A stretch of DNA of 64,000 nucleotides, taken from NCBI RefSeq assembly GCF_024346955.1, contig NZ_AP024883.1, positions 3,472,001-3,536,000 of the forward strand. Reading direction: 5' to 3'. The stretch's first letter is position 1; every line of letters begins with the position of its first letter. This document shows, piece by piece, positions 32,033 through 41,354 of this stretch. Source of the stretch: Vibrio mangrovi (GTDB taxonomy: Bacteria > Pseudomonadota > Gammaproteobacteria > Enterobacterales > Vibrionaceae). The position numbers were made by a program, and so were the translations under genes. A model generated the notes under the pieces. That model was not told where the DNA came from, made no database searches, and saw only the letters and a program-made list of their open reading frames with translations.

Positions 32033-32962
32033 ATGAGAAAAGTTATGCTCAATCCGGTCTGGCTGAACACATTCAAAACACTGATTGAAACGGGACACTT
32101 CACGAGGACAGCAGAGAAACTGTTCATGACTCAGCCAGGAGTGAGTCAGCATATCCAGAAACTCGAAGAAGCCTGCGGACATAAACTGCTCCAGCGTTTT
32201 AATAAAAGCTTTGAAATCACGGAACAGGGAAGAATGGTATATCAATATGCCCGTCAGCTCGAACAGGGTGAAGCCACGTTACTCGACCGGCTCAACTTCC
32301 ATGATCCATATACAGGGCAATATCGTATTGCCTGTTCCGGTGCACTGGCTTTATTTCTGTATCCCCGGCTGCTTGAGATACAACAACAGCACCCCAGACT
32401 TGTCATACATCTGGAATCAGCACCGAATCACGCCATACTGAAAGGAATACAAGCGGGTGAAATTGATATCGGACTGGTCGCATCCATTCCGAATAAAAGC
32501 CTGTTTGATGCAGAGCAGCTTTGTGATGATCCTTTGTGTCTGGCTTTGCCGAAAGAGAATACCTTTCAATCAGCCCCATGTCAGACACTGATGAAGTTAG
32601 GACTCATCCGCCACCCGGATGTCGATCACTATCTATCTTTATATCTGGCAGACATCAGTCAATCAGTTATCTCCTCACTAAAACAGGAAGACATCCCGGT
32701 TTCCGGCTACATCAACCAGATCAATCAAATATTAATTCCAGTTTCCCGGGGATTAGGATTTACCGTACTGCCGCAGTTTGCAGTCGAAAGTTTTAGTGAT
32801 GCTGCTAAGCTCGACATCATAAAGTCAGATCAGAGCGCGTCGGAAACACTCTATCTGGTGAAGAAACACAGCCGGAAACTCCCCGAAAGATTCCACATGA
32901 TCAATCATCAGGTGAAATCTTTTCTGACTCACTACGATGAGTACAGAGAACCGTATCAATAG
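32033..32962 (+). CDS. LysR-family transcriptional regulator
   Basis: The 309-residue protein begins with a LysR winged HTH (FKTLIETGHFTRTAEKLFMTQPGVSQHIQKLEE in adjacent blocks, about 10-42). A substrate-binding domain follows, with QYRIACSGALALFLYPRL and GEIDIGLVASI. The N-terminus resembles the LysR group of small-effector regulators often linked to a single divergent target. Here the target is probably the VOC protein. No clear ribosome-binding site precedes the first ATG, and an internal ATG at 32045 is a possible alternative. It ends 20 bp before the tatC stop, convergently. Confidence 0.87.
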   Translation: MRKVMLNPVWLNTFKTLIETGHFTRTAEKLFMTQPGVSQHIQKLEEACGHKLLQRFNKSFEITEQGRMVYQYARQLEQGEATLLDRLNFHDPYTGQYRIACSGALALFLYPRLLEIQQQHPRLVIHLESAPNHAILKGIQAGEIDIGLVASIPNKSLFDAEQLCDDPLCLALPKENTFQSAPCQTLMKLGLIRHPDVDHYLSLYLADISQSVISSLKQEDIPVSGYINQINQILIPVSRGLGFTVLPQFAVESFSDAAKLDIIKSDQSASETLYLVKKHSRKLPERFHMINHQVKSFLTHYDEYREPYQ

Positions 32963-32981
32963 TGTCTCTGGGCGATCTCAG

Positions 32982-33731
32982 CTATGAGTCAGATTCCTCA
33001 ACCTCTGACTCTTTCTTCGTATAGAAACGGGCACAAAAAACACCGATTTCAAACAACAGACACATCGGTACGGCCAGCAATGTCTGAGAAATAATATCCG
33101 GCGGTGTCAGCATCATCCCGACAACAAAGGCGGCCACAACAATGTAAGGGCGTTTCTCCCGTAATGTTGCCGGAGTCGTTGCGCCGGTCCAGCAAAGCAA
33201 GATAATAGCAACCGGGACTTCAAAAGCGATTCCAAAGGCAAGAAACAGCGCCAGTACGAAATCCAGATAGCTGGAAATATCCGTTGCAAAAGAAACGCCG
33301 CCCAGAGAAATTGCCGTAAAAAAACCGAAGATCAGCGGAAAAACCACAAAATAGGCAAACGCGACACCACCATAAAACAGAACTGAGCTGGAAAACATCA
33401 ATGGCATCACCAGCCGGCGTTCATGCTTATACAACCCCGGTGCCACAAAAGCCCAGATTTGATAGAGAAGAAATGGTACAGCAACGAATACGGAGACAAT
33501 CAGCGTCAGCTTCAGTGGTGTAAAGAACGGAGATGCGACATCGGTCGCAATCATGGTTGCGCCCTCAGGTAACCGTTCAACCAAAGGCTTAGAGATAAAC
33601 TCATAGATATGATTGGAAAAGTACACCAGACAGATAAATACAACGATAACCGCCACGACACAACGTAATAAACGATCGCGTAATTCCAGTAAATGACTAA
33701 TCAGAGGTTGAGTTTGCTCAACAGACGACAT
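32982..33731 (-). CDS. tatC: Sec-independent protein translocase subunit TatC
   Basis: TatC is the six-helix inner-membrane receptor that recognises twin-arginine signal peptides. The 249-residue protein shows the N-terminal QPLISHLLELRDRLLR (conserved HL.ELR), the first-periplasmic-loop segment KPLVERLPEG, FVAPGLYKHERR and the FE motif in GIAFEVPV. Six hydrophobic stretches can be counted. It is the third gene of tatA-tatB-tatC. The 85-bp gap after tatB is longer than the tatA-tatB spacing. Confidence 0.95.
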   Translation of the reverse strand: MSSVEQTQPLISHLLELRDRLLRCVVAVIVVFICLVYFSNHIYEFISKPLVERLPEGATMIATDVASPFFTPLKLTLIVSVFVAVPFLLYQIWAFVAPGLYKHERRLVMPLMFSSSVLFYGGVAFAYFVVFPLIFGFFTAISLGGVSFATDISSYLDFVLALFLAFGIAFEVPVAIILLCWTGATTPATLREKRPYIVVAAFVVGMMLTPPDIISQTLLAVPMCLLFEIGVFCARFYTKKESEVEESDS

Positions 33732-33816
33732 ATTGACTCCATATTGCGTCAGGATGAAACCACAGCTTAAACAACATATTCCACTGTCGTTTCATGTCCG
33801 TGACGTAAGATCGCTG

Positions 33817-34248
33817 CTATTCAGGATGTTTCTCTACAGGAAGCTTCTCGGGTAACACAGACTCAGTCGAACTCACTTTATCAGCCAGTACATCATGTTC
33901 TGGCGCTGAAGGCGCTTCCAGCGACTGTGCTAACGGCTGCTCTTCTTCTGCCGATGCAGCATAAGGCTGCTGAACCTCACGAGCAACCTCTTTCAGGGAC
34001 TCGATCGATTCATGCAGTTCAGGAGCTAAGTCTTTCACTTTCAGCTGCTCAGCCTTCTGGTAACTTTCTCTCAGTTCCTGGATCTGCAGCTCTTGAGACA
34101 GCTCATTCTTCACATTGTTTGCCATCTGTTTTGCCGATGCGATAAAGCGAGCCACGCTACGAATTGCATGTGGCAAACGCTCTGGTCCCAACACAACCAG
34201 CGCAATAACCGAGATTAATACCAGCTCCCAAAAACCGATATCAAACAC
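33817..34248 (-). CDS. tatB: Sec-independent protein translocase subunit TatB
   Basis: TatB bridges TatC-bound substrate and the TatA pore. The 143-residue protein has the single N-terminal helix with the family signature MFDIGFWELVLISVIALVVL followed by GPERLPHAIR (Phe-Gly replaced by Gly-Pro-Glu as usual for TatB), an amphipathic helix, and a long Glu/Ala/Pro-rich variable tail. It starts eight bases after tatA. Confidence 0.94.
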   Translation of the reverse strand: MFDIGFWELVLISVIALVVLGPERLPHAIRSVARFIASAKQMANNVKNELSQELQIQELRESYQKAEQLKVKDLAPELHESIESLKEVAREVQQPYAASAEEEQPLAQSLEAPSAPEHDVLADKVSSTESVLPEKLPVEKHPE

Positions 34249-34256
34249 AGAGATAC

Positions 34257-34478
34257 CTACTCTTTATCCTGATGATTCTGAGCAGAAGAGGCGATTTTTT
34301 GTTGCTCTTCATCCGTTTTTTCACGCTTAGCGTCAGAAGGTTCCTCATTCATCGCTTTCTTAAAGCCTTTGACAGCACTTCCCAGATCACTTCCCATGCC
34401 CCGCAATTTCTTTGTCCCAAAAAGCAGAACAACGATGACCGCAATAATAAGCAGTTGCCAAATACTAATTCCACCCAT
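34257..34478 (-). CDS. tatA: Sec-independent protein translocase subunit TatA
   Basis: The start is taken at the ATG giving MGGISIWQLLIIAVIVVLLF, preceded by AAAAGG; ten further in-frame codons upstream are not conserved. The 73-residue protein has the TatA pattern: a hydrophobic helix, the FGTKKLRGMGSDLGSAVKGF hinge and amphipathic helix, and a charged tail. TatA oligomers form the transient pore for folded proteins. It is the first gene of tatABC and lies downstream of ubiB. Confidence 0.94.
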   Translation of the reverse strand: MGGISIWQLLIIAVIVVLLFGTKKLRGMGSDLGSAVKGFKKAMNEEPSDAKREKTDEEQQKIASSAQNHQDKE

Positions 34479-34520
34479 GCCATTACCTTTTATTTCGTAA
34501 TCAAACACATCACAGATACT

Positions 34521-36155
34521 CTACCGGCGATAGAACATCCAACTTAATAACCAAGACATACCGCCGATAACTGCTGTGCCTATCGACAGATCCACCTCGT
34601 GCCCGGCGATAAACACAGCCGAACAAATAATCGAAGTTGCACCAATACCCAGGAAAAACTTCCCTCTGGCCTGATCCCGTTTCACCTGCCGGTAATCCTG
34701 ATACATCGCGTTTACCCGCTGGTTCATCACTCGCCCTTGCTTTAAGCTTTCGTAGACAAGTTCCGGTAGCTCCGGCAGTTTTTCAGCCCAGAATGGTGCC
34801 TTCTCACGGATAGAACGAAGTATCGCTCCCGGACCAACCTGATCAACCATCCAACGTTCCAGAAACGGCTTCGCCGTCTTCCACAAGTCCAGCTGAGGAT
34901 ACAACTGACGGCCCAAACCTTCCACATAAAGTAACGTTTTTTGCAGCAATACCAGCTGAGGTTGGACCTCCATATTAAAGCGACGTGCAGTATTAAACAA
35001 ATTTAATAAGACATGACCAAATGAAATCTCACACAGAGGCTTGGCAAAGATCGGTTCACACACCACCCGAATCGCACTTTCGAACTCATCGACATTAGTG
35101 TCATAAGGCACCCAGCCAGATTCCACGTGCAATTCAGCGACCCTGCGGTAATCACGATTGAAAAATGCCAGAAAGTTTTCAGCCAGATAGCGTTTATCTT
35201 CTTTGTTCAGCGTCCCGACAATGCCGCAATCCAATCCGATCCACTGTGGATTTTCAGGATGAGCCGGTTGGACAAACACATTGCCCGGATGCATGTCGGC
35301 GTGAAAGAAACTGTCTCTGAATACCTGAGTAAAGAAAACGCTGACCCCACGCTCCGCCAGCAATTGCATATTCGTACCATTCGCCTGCAACGCTTCAATA
35401 TCCGAAACCTGTATTCCGTAGATACGCTCCGACACCATCACCGTTTCATTACTGTGCTCAGAAATTACTTCTGGAATATAGAGTTCTTCGCTCCCTTCGA
35501 AATTGCGCCGCAACTGAATTGCATTCGCAGCTTCCCGGCGCAGATCCAACTCATCTTTCAGGGTTTTCTCATATTCACGGACAACTTCAACCGGCTTTAA
35601 ACGCCGCGCTTCTGGAAGTGCTTTCGCCACAAGACGTGCCATGCGGTACATCAGTTTGATATCTGCAGCAATCACCGGACGAATATCAGGACGAATCACT
35701 TTAATCACAATTTCCCGGCCATTGGATTTTAGTGTCGCCGTGTGTACCTGAGCAATCGATGCCGAAGCCAGAGGTTCGATCGCAAAGTCATCAAACCAGG
35801 TTTCAACTGCCCCACCCAGAGCATCTTCGATCTGCTTCTTTGCCAGATGCCCATCAAAAGGTGAAACTTTGTCCTGTAATAGTGCTAACTGATCCGCAAT
35901 ATGGGGGGGAAACAGATCCCGCCGGGTGGACATCATCTGCCCGAACTTAATCCAGACGGGCCCTAATTCCTGAAGTGCCAGCCGCAGCCGCTCACCCAAC
36001 GCTTTTTCCGGGTGACGGTTACGTAACCAAAACAGGGATTTTCGGGCCAGTAACGGCGCTCTGAGCAAGTGATGATCAGGTAAGAATTCATCAAGACCGT
36101 ATTCCAACTGAACCTTGATAATCCGGTATAACCGTTTGATTTCCGTCGGCGTCAT
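34521..36155 (-). CDS. ubiB: UbiB, atypical kinase/ATPase required for ubiquinone synthesis
   Basis: The 544-residue protein belongs to the ABC1/COQ8/UbiB family. Visible motifs are the KxGQ-type helix GPVWIKFGQMMSTRRDLFP (about 92-110), a glycine/alanine-rich loop LASASIAQVHTA replacing the kinase P-loop, HADMHPGNVFV (catalytic loop) and LDCGIVGTL (DFG equivalent). Two C-terminal transmembrane helices end the protein (FFLGIGATSIICSAVF and IGTAVIGGMSWLLSWMF). It supports assembly or function of the Ubi complex. The start overlaps the ubiJ stop by 4 bp in the ubiE-ubiJ-ubiB operon. Confidence 0.95.
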   Translation of the reverse strand: MTPTEIKRLYRIIKVQLEYGLDEFLPDHHLLRAPLLARKSLFWLRNRHPEKALGERLRLALQELGPVWIKFGQMMSTRRDLFPPHIADQLALLQDKVSPFDGHLAKKQIEDALGGAVETWFDDFAIEPLASASIAQVHTATLKSNGREIVIKVIRPDIRPVIAADIKLMYRMARLVAKALPEARRLKPVEVVREYEKTLKDELDLRREAANAIQLRRNFEGSEELYIPEVISEHSNETVMVSERIYGIQVSDIEALQANGTNMQLLAERGVSVFFTQVFRDSFFHADMHPGNVFVQPAHPENPQWIGLDCGIVGTLNKEDKRYLAENFLAFFNRDYRRVAELHVESGWVPYDTNVDEFESAIRVVCEPIFAKPLCEISFGHVLLNLFNTARRFNMEVQPQLVLLQKTLLYVEGLGRQLYPQLDLWKTAKPFLERWMVDQVGPGAILRSIREKAPFWAEKLPELPELVYESLKQGRVMNQRVNAMYQDYRQVKRDQARGKFFLGIGATSIICSAVFIAGHEVDLSIGTAVIGGMSWLLSWMFYRR

Positions 36156-36757
36156 AGTTTCTCCGTCAGAGACTGGATCCGGACTTCAAGCCGGGATAAC
36201 TGACTCTGTACTTCGTCCACCTGATCACAAAAATCAGCCAGTTCCAGTGGCCCCGGCGCAATCCGCCACTCCTCTGTCAGAACCTGAGCCAGATGAGACT
36301 GATGACGCTGATGATGAGATTGCAGGAAATGACCGAAATCCTTAACCCCCTGAGCCACAGTATGCGCAACTACGTCTCCGGTCAGACGCGACAACCATTC
36401 TTCCCAGTCCGGCTTACAGTCTGTCATCAGCTGAGAGAATTTCTGAGCCAGTTGCATGTCACCTTCCAGAACCAGTTTATCCTGCTTAATCAATTGAGTG
36501 ATATTCGCCTGTTCCTGTAACTGTGGCAGAATTGATAATGTCAGAGAGAGATAGCAATCCGGCGTTCCTTCATACTGCGCCAACACATCAATCTGCTGAC
36601 TGAACACAAACGTCAGCGTTTTATCCAGTTCTTTAAGATGGATCTGAATGACATTCCCTTTCAGGCGGGCAAGCTGGCGCACCAGTGCCGGGTCGTCCTG
36701 AACAAGTCGGTTCAGGACAGTTTCAATCGTTGCGGTCAGTAAAGGTTCAAATGGCAT
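36152..36757 (-). CDS. ubiJ: Ubiquinone biosynthesis accessory factor UbiJ
   Basis: The start is set at the ATG giving MPFEPLLTATIETVLNRLV, preceded by GAGG and matching the E. coli N-terminus. The longer reading to 36802 would overlap ubiE. The resulting 201-residue protein is a SCP2-domain lipid-binding factor (VLEGDMQLAQKFSQL is the SCP2 core) with the conserved EEWRIAPGPLELADF and a C-terminal coiled coil. UbiJ with UbiK organises the soluble Ubi complex and presents the isoprenoid intermediate. Confidence 0.93.
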   Translation of the reverse strand: MPFEPLLTATIETVLNRLVQDDPALVRQLARLKGNVIQIHLKELDKTLTFVFSQQIDVLAQYEGTPDCYLSLTLSILPQLQEQANITQLIKQDKLVLEGDMQLAQKFSQLMTDCKPDWEEWLSRLTGDVVAHTVAQGVKDFGHFLQSHHQRHQSHLAQVLTEEWRIAPGPLELADFCDQVDEVQSQLSRLEVRIQSLTEKL

Positions 36758-36770
36758 AGGCACCGCCTCT

Positions 36771-37538
36771 TCAGAATTTATAGCCACGATGAAGTGCGAC
36801 AATGCCAGCAGTCAGATTGTAATAACTGACCTGCTCAAAACCTGCATCGACCATCATCCCTTTCAGGGTTTCCTGATCTGGATGCATACGGATAGACTCG
36901 GCCAGATATCGGTAACTGTCTGCATCATTGGCAATCACCTGCCCCATTTTCGGCAGGAGGTGAAAAGAGTAGGTATCGTAGATTTTAGATAACGGCTCAA
37001 AAATCGGCTTTGAAAATTCCAGAACCAGCAAGCGTCCACCGGGCTTCAGCACACGATACATCGAACGCAGTGCCTGATCTTTATCCGTCACGTTCCGTAA
37101 ACAAAAACCGATAGTGATACAATCAAAATAGTTATCGGGGAATGGCAATTCTTCCGCATTTGCCTGAACATAATGGACATTCCCGATAATGCCATTGTCC
37201 CGTAGTTTGTCCCGGCCGACACACAACATTGAGTTATTGATGTCTGCCAGAACAACGTGTCCTGTATCTCCGACTATCCGGGAAAACTTCGCGGTCAGGT
37301 CTCCGGTACCGCCGCCCAAATCCAGAATTTTCTGTCCCGGACGAACGCCGCTGCAATCAATCGTAAATCTTTTCCATAGCCGGTGAATGCCGCCGGACAT
37401 CAGATCATTCATAATGTCGTACTTTGCTGCGACGGAATGAAAGACTTCTGCCACCTTACGGACTTTCTCCTCCTTGGCGACGGTTTCAAAACCAAAATGA
37501 GTGGTTTCCTGATTTGCTGCCATTTTTTCTGATTGCAC
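36771..37538 (-). CDS. ubiE: Ubiquinone/menaquinone C-methyltransferase UbiE
   Basis: UbiE methylates the ring carbon of both demethylmenaquinol and the ubiquinone precursor. Motifs are the N-terminal THFGFETVAKEEK, FHSVAAKYDIMNDLMSGGIH, SAM motif I LDLGGGTGDLTAKF, DINNSML, QANAEELPFPD and the C-terminal YYNLTAGIVALHRGYKF. A GTG start at 37538 is chosen because a TAGGT sequence is properly spaced. Alternatives are the ATG at 37523 and an upstream ATG at 37589. The length, 255 residues, fits the family. It is the first gene of ubiE-ubiJ-ubiB-tatABC. Confidence 0.93.
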   Translation of the reverse strand: MQSEKMAANQETTHFGFETVAKEEKVRKVAEVFHSVAAKYDIMNDLMSGGIHRLWKRFTIDCSGVRPGQKILDLGGGTGDLTAKFSRIVGDTGHVVLADINNSMLCVGRDKLRDNGIIGNVHYVQANAEELPFPDNYFDCITIGFCLRNVTDKDQALRSMYRVLKPGGRLLVLEFSKPIFEPLSKIYDTYSFHLLPKMGQVIANDADSYRYLAESIRMHPDQETLKGMMVDAGFEQVSYYNLTAGIVALHRGYKF

Positions 37539-37637
37539 GCCTTTACCTACCTTGAATGATGCAACATAAGCCACAGATAGCATTACCAAATTCCCTGTTT
37601 TCTCAGGTGAACAAATGTGGCTGACTCATTGATTGCG

Positions 37638-39188
37638 CTAGTTTACTTTATCCCCTGTCGGATGTCTTTCTGCAATCGGCAGATTTTCTTCCGCTGATTC
37701 TTCTTCAGAAGCTGCCTTTCGGGACTCGTCAACCCATCGGGAAGCGATGGGGCGCTTCACTTCAACACCCAACTGCTTAAAACTTTCTGCCTGACGAATT
37801 GCATTACCACGTCCGCTTACCAGCTTATTCATCGCTCCCTGATAGTTCTGACCGGCCTTCTCCAACGCACTGCCCAACGCATCCATGTCATCAACAAACA
37901 GACGCAGTTTGTCATACAGTTTTCCGGCTTTTTCCGCAATCAACTGTGCGTTCTGATTCTGGTATTCATTACGCCATAAATTGTCGATGGTGCGTAAGGC
38001 AACCAGTAGTGTGGTTGGACTGACGATGATGATGTTTTGTTCCATCGCATCTTTGACTAAAGCGGGTTCGGCCTGAATTGCCAGTTGAAATGCCGGTTCA
38101 ACCGGAATAAACATCAACACATAATCCAGCGTCTGAATACCTTTCAACTGCTGATAATCTTTATGACTAAGCCCTTTCAAATGGGTTCTGATTGCAAGTA
38201 AGTGCTCACCTAGTGCTTTATCCCGCGCTTCATCATTCTCTGCATGGTAGTAGCGTTCATAAGCAACCAGAGCCATCTTAGAGTCAATCACCACCTGCTT
38301 ATCATTTGGCAAATTAACGATCACATCCGGCTGATAGCGTTTTCCTGACTCATTTTGCAAACTGACCTGCGTCTGATATTCGTGTCCTTCACGTAATCCG
38401 GATTCTGCCAGCACCCGGGCCAGAACAACCTCACCCCAGTTCCCCTGCTGTTTGTTATCACCTTTGAGTGCCTGAGTCAGATTCAAGGCTTCTTGCGCCA
38501 TCTGCTCATTCAAACGTTGCAGGTTTTTCAACTCATGTACCAGTGTATGCCGCTCTTTGGCTTCCTGGGTGAAACTGTCATTCACCTGCTTTCTGAACCC
38601 TTCCAGTTGCAGTTTCAGCGGATTCAGCAACCCTTCCAGACTCTGTTTATTCTGTTGATCAACCTTCGCTGTTTTGACATCAAACAACTGATTAGCCAAC
38701 TGTTCAAACTGCTGTTTTAAGCGTTCCTCAGCCCTCTCCAACAACTGCAATTTTTCCTGACTGGCTGTCATCTGAGCTTCATGACGAGCTTCCTGCTCCC
38801 GAAGCTGCGCCTGCAACTGCGCCTTTTGCTCCCGCAACTGAGTCAACTCACTACTTAATTGTGCCCGTTCCTGTTGCAAAGCCGCCATTTGCCCCAGCTT
38901 TTCGACTGAAGCCATATGCTGACCATGTAACTGTCTGAGTTCTGCCATCGCCAGATCCTGTGCATCCTCAGATTCATGCAAATCAGCCTGAGTCTGCCGC
39001 AGTTGAGTCATAACCTGAGAGAGTTCCTGCTCGTGAAGCTGCTCCCGGCTATCCAGCTGTTGCTGCAACCGGCTCAATTCCAGTCGCATTTTCTGCTTCA
39101 TCCACCAGCCCGTAATACCGGCCGAGCCAACGACACCGATGGTCAAAATATACAACAGGGACTGATATTCAATAATCCATTGCATCAT
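37638..39188 (-). CDS. rmuC: DNA recombination protein RmuC
   Basis: The 516-residue protein has an N-terminal transmembrane helix (LLYILTIGVVGSAGITGWWM, about 11-30) and a very long Gln/Leu/Glu-rich coiled coil (about 35-190). The RmuC nuclease-like core follows (about 230-440), with KGDNKQQGNWGEVVLARVLAESGL, VIVNLPNDKQVVIDSKMAL and FIPVEPAFQLA. RmuC limits recombination-dependent rearrangements, but its exact activity is unknown. Position next to ubiE is conserved in Vibrio. No obvious co-transcribed partner is present. Confidence 0.93.
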   Translation of the reverse strand: MMQWIIEYQSLLYILTIGVVGSAGITGWWMKQKMRLELSRLQQQLDSREQLHEQELSQVMTQLRQTQADLHESEDAQDLAMAELRQLHGQHMASVEKLGQMAALQQERAQLSSELTQLREQKAQLQAQLREQEARHEAQMTASQEKLQLLERAEERLKQQFEQLANQLFDVKTAKVDQQNKQSLEGLLNPLKLQLEGFRKQVNDSFTQEAKERHTLVHELKNLQRLNEQMAQEALNLTQALKGDNKQQGNWGEVVLARVLAESGLREGHEYQTQVSLQNESGKRYQPDVIVNLPNDKQVVIDSKMALVAYERYYHAENDEARDKALGEHLLAIRTHLKGLSHKDYQQLKGIQTLDYVLMFIPVEPAFQLAIQAEPALVKDAMEQNIIIVSPTTLLVALRTIDNLWRNEYQNQNAQLIAEKAGKLYDKLRLFVDDMDALGSALEKAGQNYQGAMNKLVSGRGNAIRQAESFKQLGVEVKRPIASRWVDESRKAASEEESAEENLPIAERHPTGDKVN

Positions 39189-39281
39189 GGGAAAAAATTC
39201 TGTTTCTCAGCATATATAACTAAAAATGGTATTGCCGGACTGGATCAATGTCCAGTGGATTTGAGGAAAGGATGACTCAGA

Positions 39282-39515
39282 CTAGCTACTGATGTCCTGA
39301 GTTGTGAGCTGACCGTATACCTCTCTGACACATTCTATGGATTCATCGGGTACATTGACGACCTGCTGGCACTGCTTGCAAGTCATCACCACTATTCCCA
39401 TCACCATTCCGGCCGGGCCCAGCAAATGTACATTTTTCAGCCGGGAAACGATCTCCGTCGGACCACATGACGAGCAAAGCCCCCAAATTTTTCCACGTAC
39501 TTTCTCACTCGTCAT
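39282..39515 (-). CDS. Small zinc-ribbon-like protein, function unknown
   Basis: The 77-residue protein carries two cysteine pairs, CSSC at 14-17 and CKQC at 46-49, spaced as in a zinc ribbon, with the hydrophobic GPAGMVMGIVVM between them. The AGGAAGG ribosome-binding sequence spaced seven to eight bases from the ATG supports real expression. I do not recognise a named family. It lies alone between rmuC and a divergent pentapeptide-repeat gene. It could be a small nucleic-acid or protein-binding adaptor, which the zinc ribbon alone does not decide. Confidence 0.62.
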   Translation of the reverse strand: MTSEKVRGKIWGLCSSCGPTEIVSRLKNVHLLGPAGMVMGIVVMTCKQCQQVVNVPDESIECVREVYGQLTTQDISS

Positions 39516-39758
39516 TGATATTTCCTTCCTGATTGCTGCAGAGAGTCAATTCCTCCAATGTCCCGCAACCCTACCGACTAAAACAGAAGAAACCGAATCA
39601 CTCAGCTTGGTCATGCGATCAGGCTCCCACGAATTAATCAGGTTGTCACATTTGGTTTTATCCTTTATATGACACAGATAACATGGTTTGTTGATGGTTA
39701 TGTTATGCTCTGGCAATCAAAGCAGCCGATAGAAAATACAGCACACAGGGAGACAAAT

Positions 39759-40358
39759 GTGGAAAAGGTACAAAGCAATAAAAGTTACTTTGAAACAACA
39801 TTTAAAAATATCTCTCTACCGGCGTTTACCTGTACCGACTCAGAGTTTGAGTCCTGTGAATTTATTGACTGCGATTTTTCGCAGTCAACATTCAAACACT
39901 GCAAATTTCTCGATTGTACATTCCGGCAATGTAATCTGAGCCTGCTACAAACTCCGCAAACCCGCTTCTTCGAAACTGAGTTTACCAACTGTAAACTCGT
40001 TGGTGTCGACTGGACACAGGCTTACTGGCCACCTTACTATCCAGATCCTGATCTGAAATTTTATGAATGTATCCTCAATGATTCATCAATGTTCGGACTG
40101 ACTCTGACCGGACTGGTTCTGGAATCATGCAAGCTCCACGATGTAGATTTCCGGGAAGGTAACTTTTCCGGAGCCACCATGACAGACTGTGATTTCACCA
40201 ACAGTCTCTTCATGCGTACCAACCTGCAATCCGTCGACTTTACTGATTCAGTCAACTACACCATTCATGTGCTGGAAAACCAGGTACAACAAGCCAGATT
40301 CTCCCGTTTTGAGGCATTGAGCCTGTTGGAAACATTGGGAATTGAGCTCGCCGACTGA
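39759..40358 (+). CDS. Pentapeptide-repeat protein, distantly Qnr/McbG-like
   Basis: A GTG start at 39759 is preferred because GGGAG precedes it by seven bases; the ATG at 39669 has no such site. The 199-residue protein is made of tandem A(D/N)LXX-type pentapeptides: FESCEFIDCDFSQSTF, then CKFLDCTFRQCNL, and after a break VDFREGNFSGATMTDCDF and FMRTNLQSVDF. These build a right-handed quadrilateral beta-helix. The tail LLETLGIELAD resembles the C-terminal helix of quinolone-resistance Qnr proteins. Whether it protects gyrase is unknown. An EamA-type transporter follows 17 bp downstream. Confidence 0.8.
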   Translation: MEKVQSNKSYFETTFKNISLPAFTCTDSEFESCEFIDCDFSQSTFKHCKFLDCTFRQCNLSLLQTPQTRFFETEFTNCKLVGVDWTQAYWPPYYPDPDLKFYECILNDSSMFGLTLTGLVLESCKLHDVDFREGNFSGATMTDCDFTNSLFMRTNLQSVDFTDSVNYTIHVLENQVQQARFSRFEALSLLETLGIELAD

Positions 40359-40375
40359 ACAGGAAAGTGTTATCA

Positions 40376-41278
40376 ATGAACGAAAAACGTGCCCTGATGT
40401 TCGGTATTTCTGCAGTTCTCCTCTGGTCAACTGTTGCCACGGCATTCAAACTGACGCTGGCACAACTGACACCGATACAGATGTTAGCTGTTGCATGTGT
40501 TATATCATCAGCAGTGTTGCTGGCGATTTGCACATTACAACGCCAGCTCCGTCACATCATCCCGACATTTACGGCGAATCCGGGTTATTTCATCCTTTCA
40601 GGTCTGATTAACCCATTGTGCTATTACCTGATTCTGTTTCAGGCCTATCGGTTGTTACCCGCGTCTCAGGCACAATCCATTAATTACAGCTGGGCAATCA
40701 CTTTAACGATCATGGCGGCTGTTTTTCTGAAACAGCAAATCCGCAGACAAGATTATCTGGCCGCAGTTCTGTGTTATCTCGGTGTGTTGATCATTGCCAC
40801 ACAAGGTAATCTGCTGGCCCTGCATTTCGACAGCCCGCTTGGGGTCGGACTGGCGCTGCTATCGACATTACTCTGGGCCGGTTACTGGATTTTGAACACT
40901 CAGAATAAAGCGGATCCGGTCATTGGTTTGTTGTTAGGATTTCTTATCGCGACACCGTGTATCATTGCTTTGTCTCTTTACGAAGATGCAGACTGGTCTC
41001 ATATCACGCCCCAAGGCTGGCTGAGCGCAGTTTATGTCGGATTATTTGAAATGGGGATTACTTTTTTTCTCTGGCTCAATGCGCTGAAACAAACCCGTCA
41101 CACCGCCAGAATCAGCAACCTGATTTTTATCTCTCCGTTTATTTCACTGGTACTCCTGTCCGTAATCATTCACGAGCAGATTCATCCAAGTACTATTCTC
41201 GGGCTCATCTGTATTATCGGAGGGCTGGTTATTCAGCAGTTCGCCGGGAAAAAACGAATGCATGCGGCCAAACAATAA
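40376..41278 (+). CDS. EamA/DMT-family inner-membrane transporter
   Basis: The start ATG at 40376 is spaced eight bases from AGGAAAG. The 300-residue protein has about ten hydrophobic helices in two homologous EamA halves; the first begins MFGISAVLLWSTVATAFKL and the second SPLGVGLALLSTLLWAGYW. DMT exporters move amino acids, metabolites or drugs, and the substrate cannot be read from sequence. It probably shares a transcript with the pentapeptide-repeat gene upstream. Confidence 0.85.
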   Translation: MNEKRALMFGISAVLLWSTVATAFKLTLAQLTPIQMLAVACVISSAVLLAICTLQRQLRHIIPTFTANPGYFILSGLINPLCYYLILFQAYRLLPASQAQSINYSWAITLTIMAAVFLKQQIRRQDYLAAVLCYLGVLIIATQGNLLALHFDSPLGVGLALLSTLLWAGYWILNTQNKADPVIGLLLGFLIATPCIIALSLYEDADWSHITPQGWLSAVYVGLFEMGITFFLWLNALKQTRHTARISNLIFISPFISLVLLSVIIHEQIHPSTILGLICIIGGLVIQQFAGKKRMHAAKQ

Positions 41279-41354
41279 CACAACCAGTTGCATATTTGTA
41301 TGTATAAAGAATAAACTCATCGGGCCAAATAATAACTTACTAAAGGATATCCCG

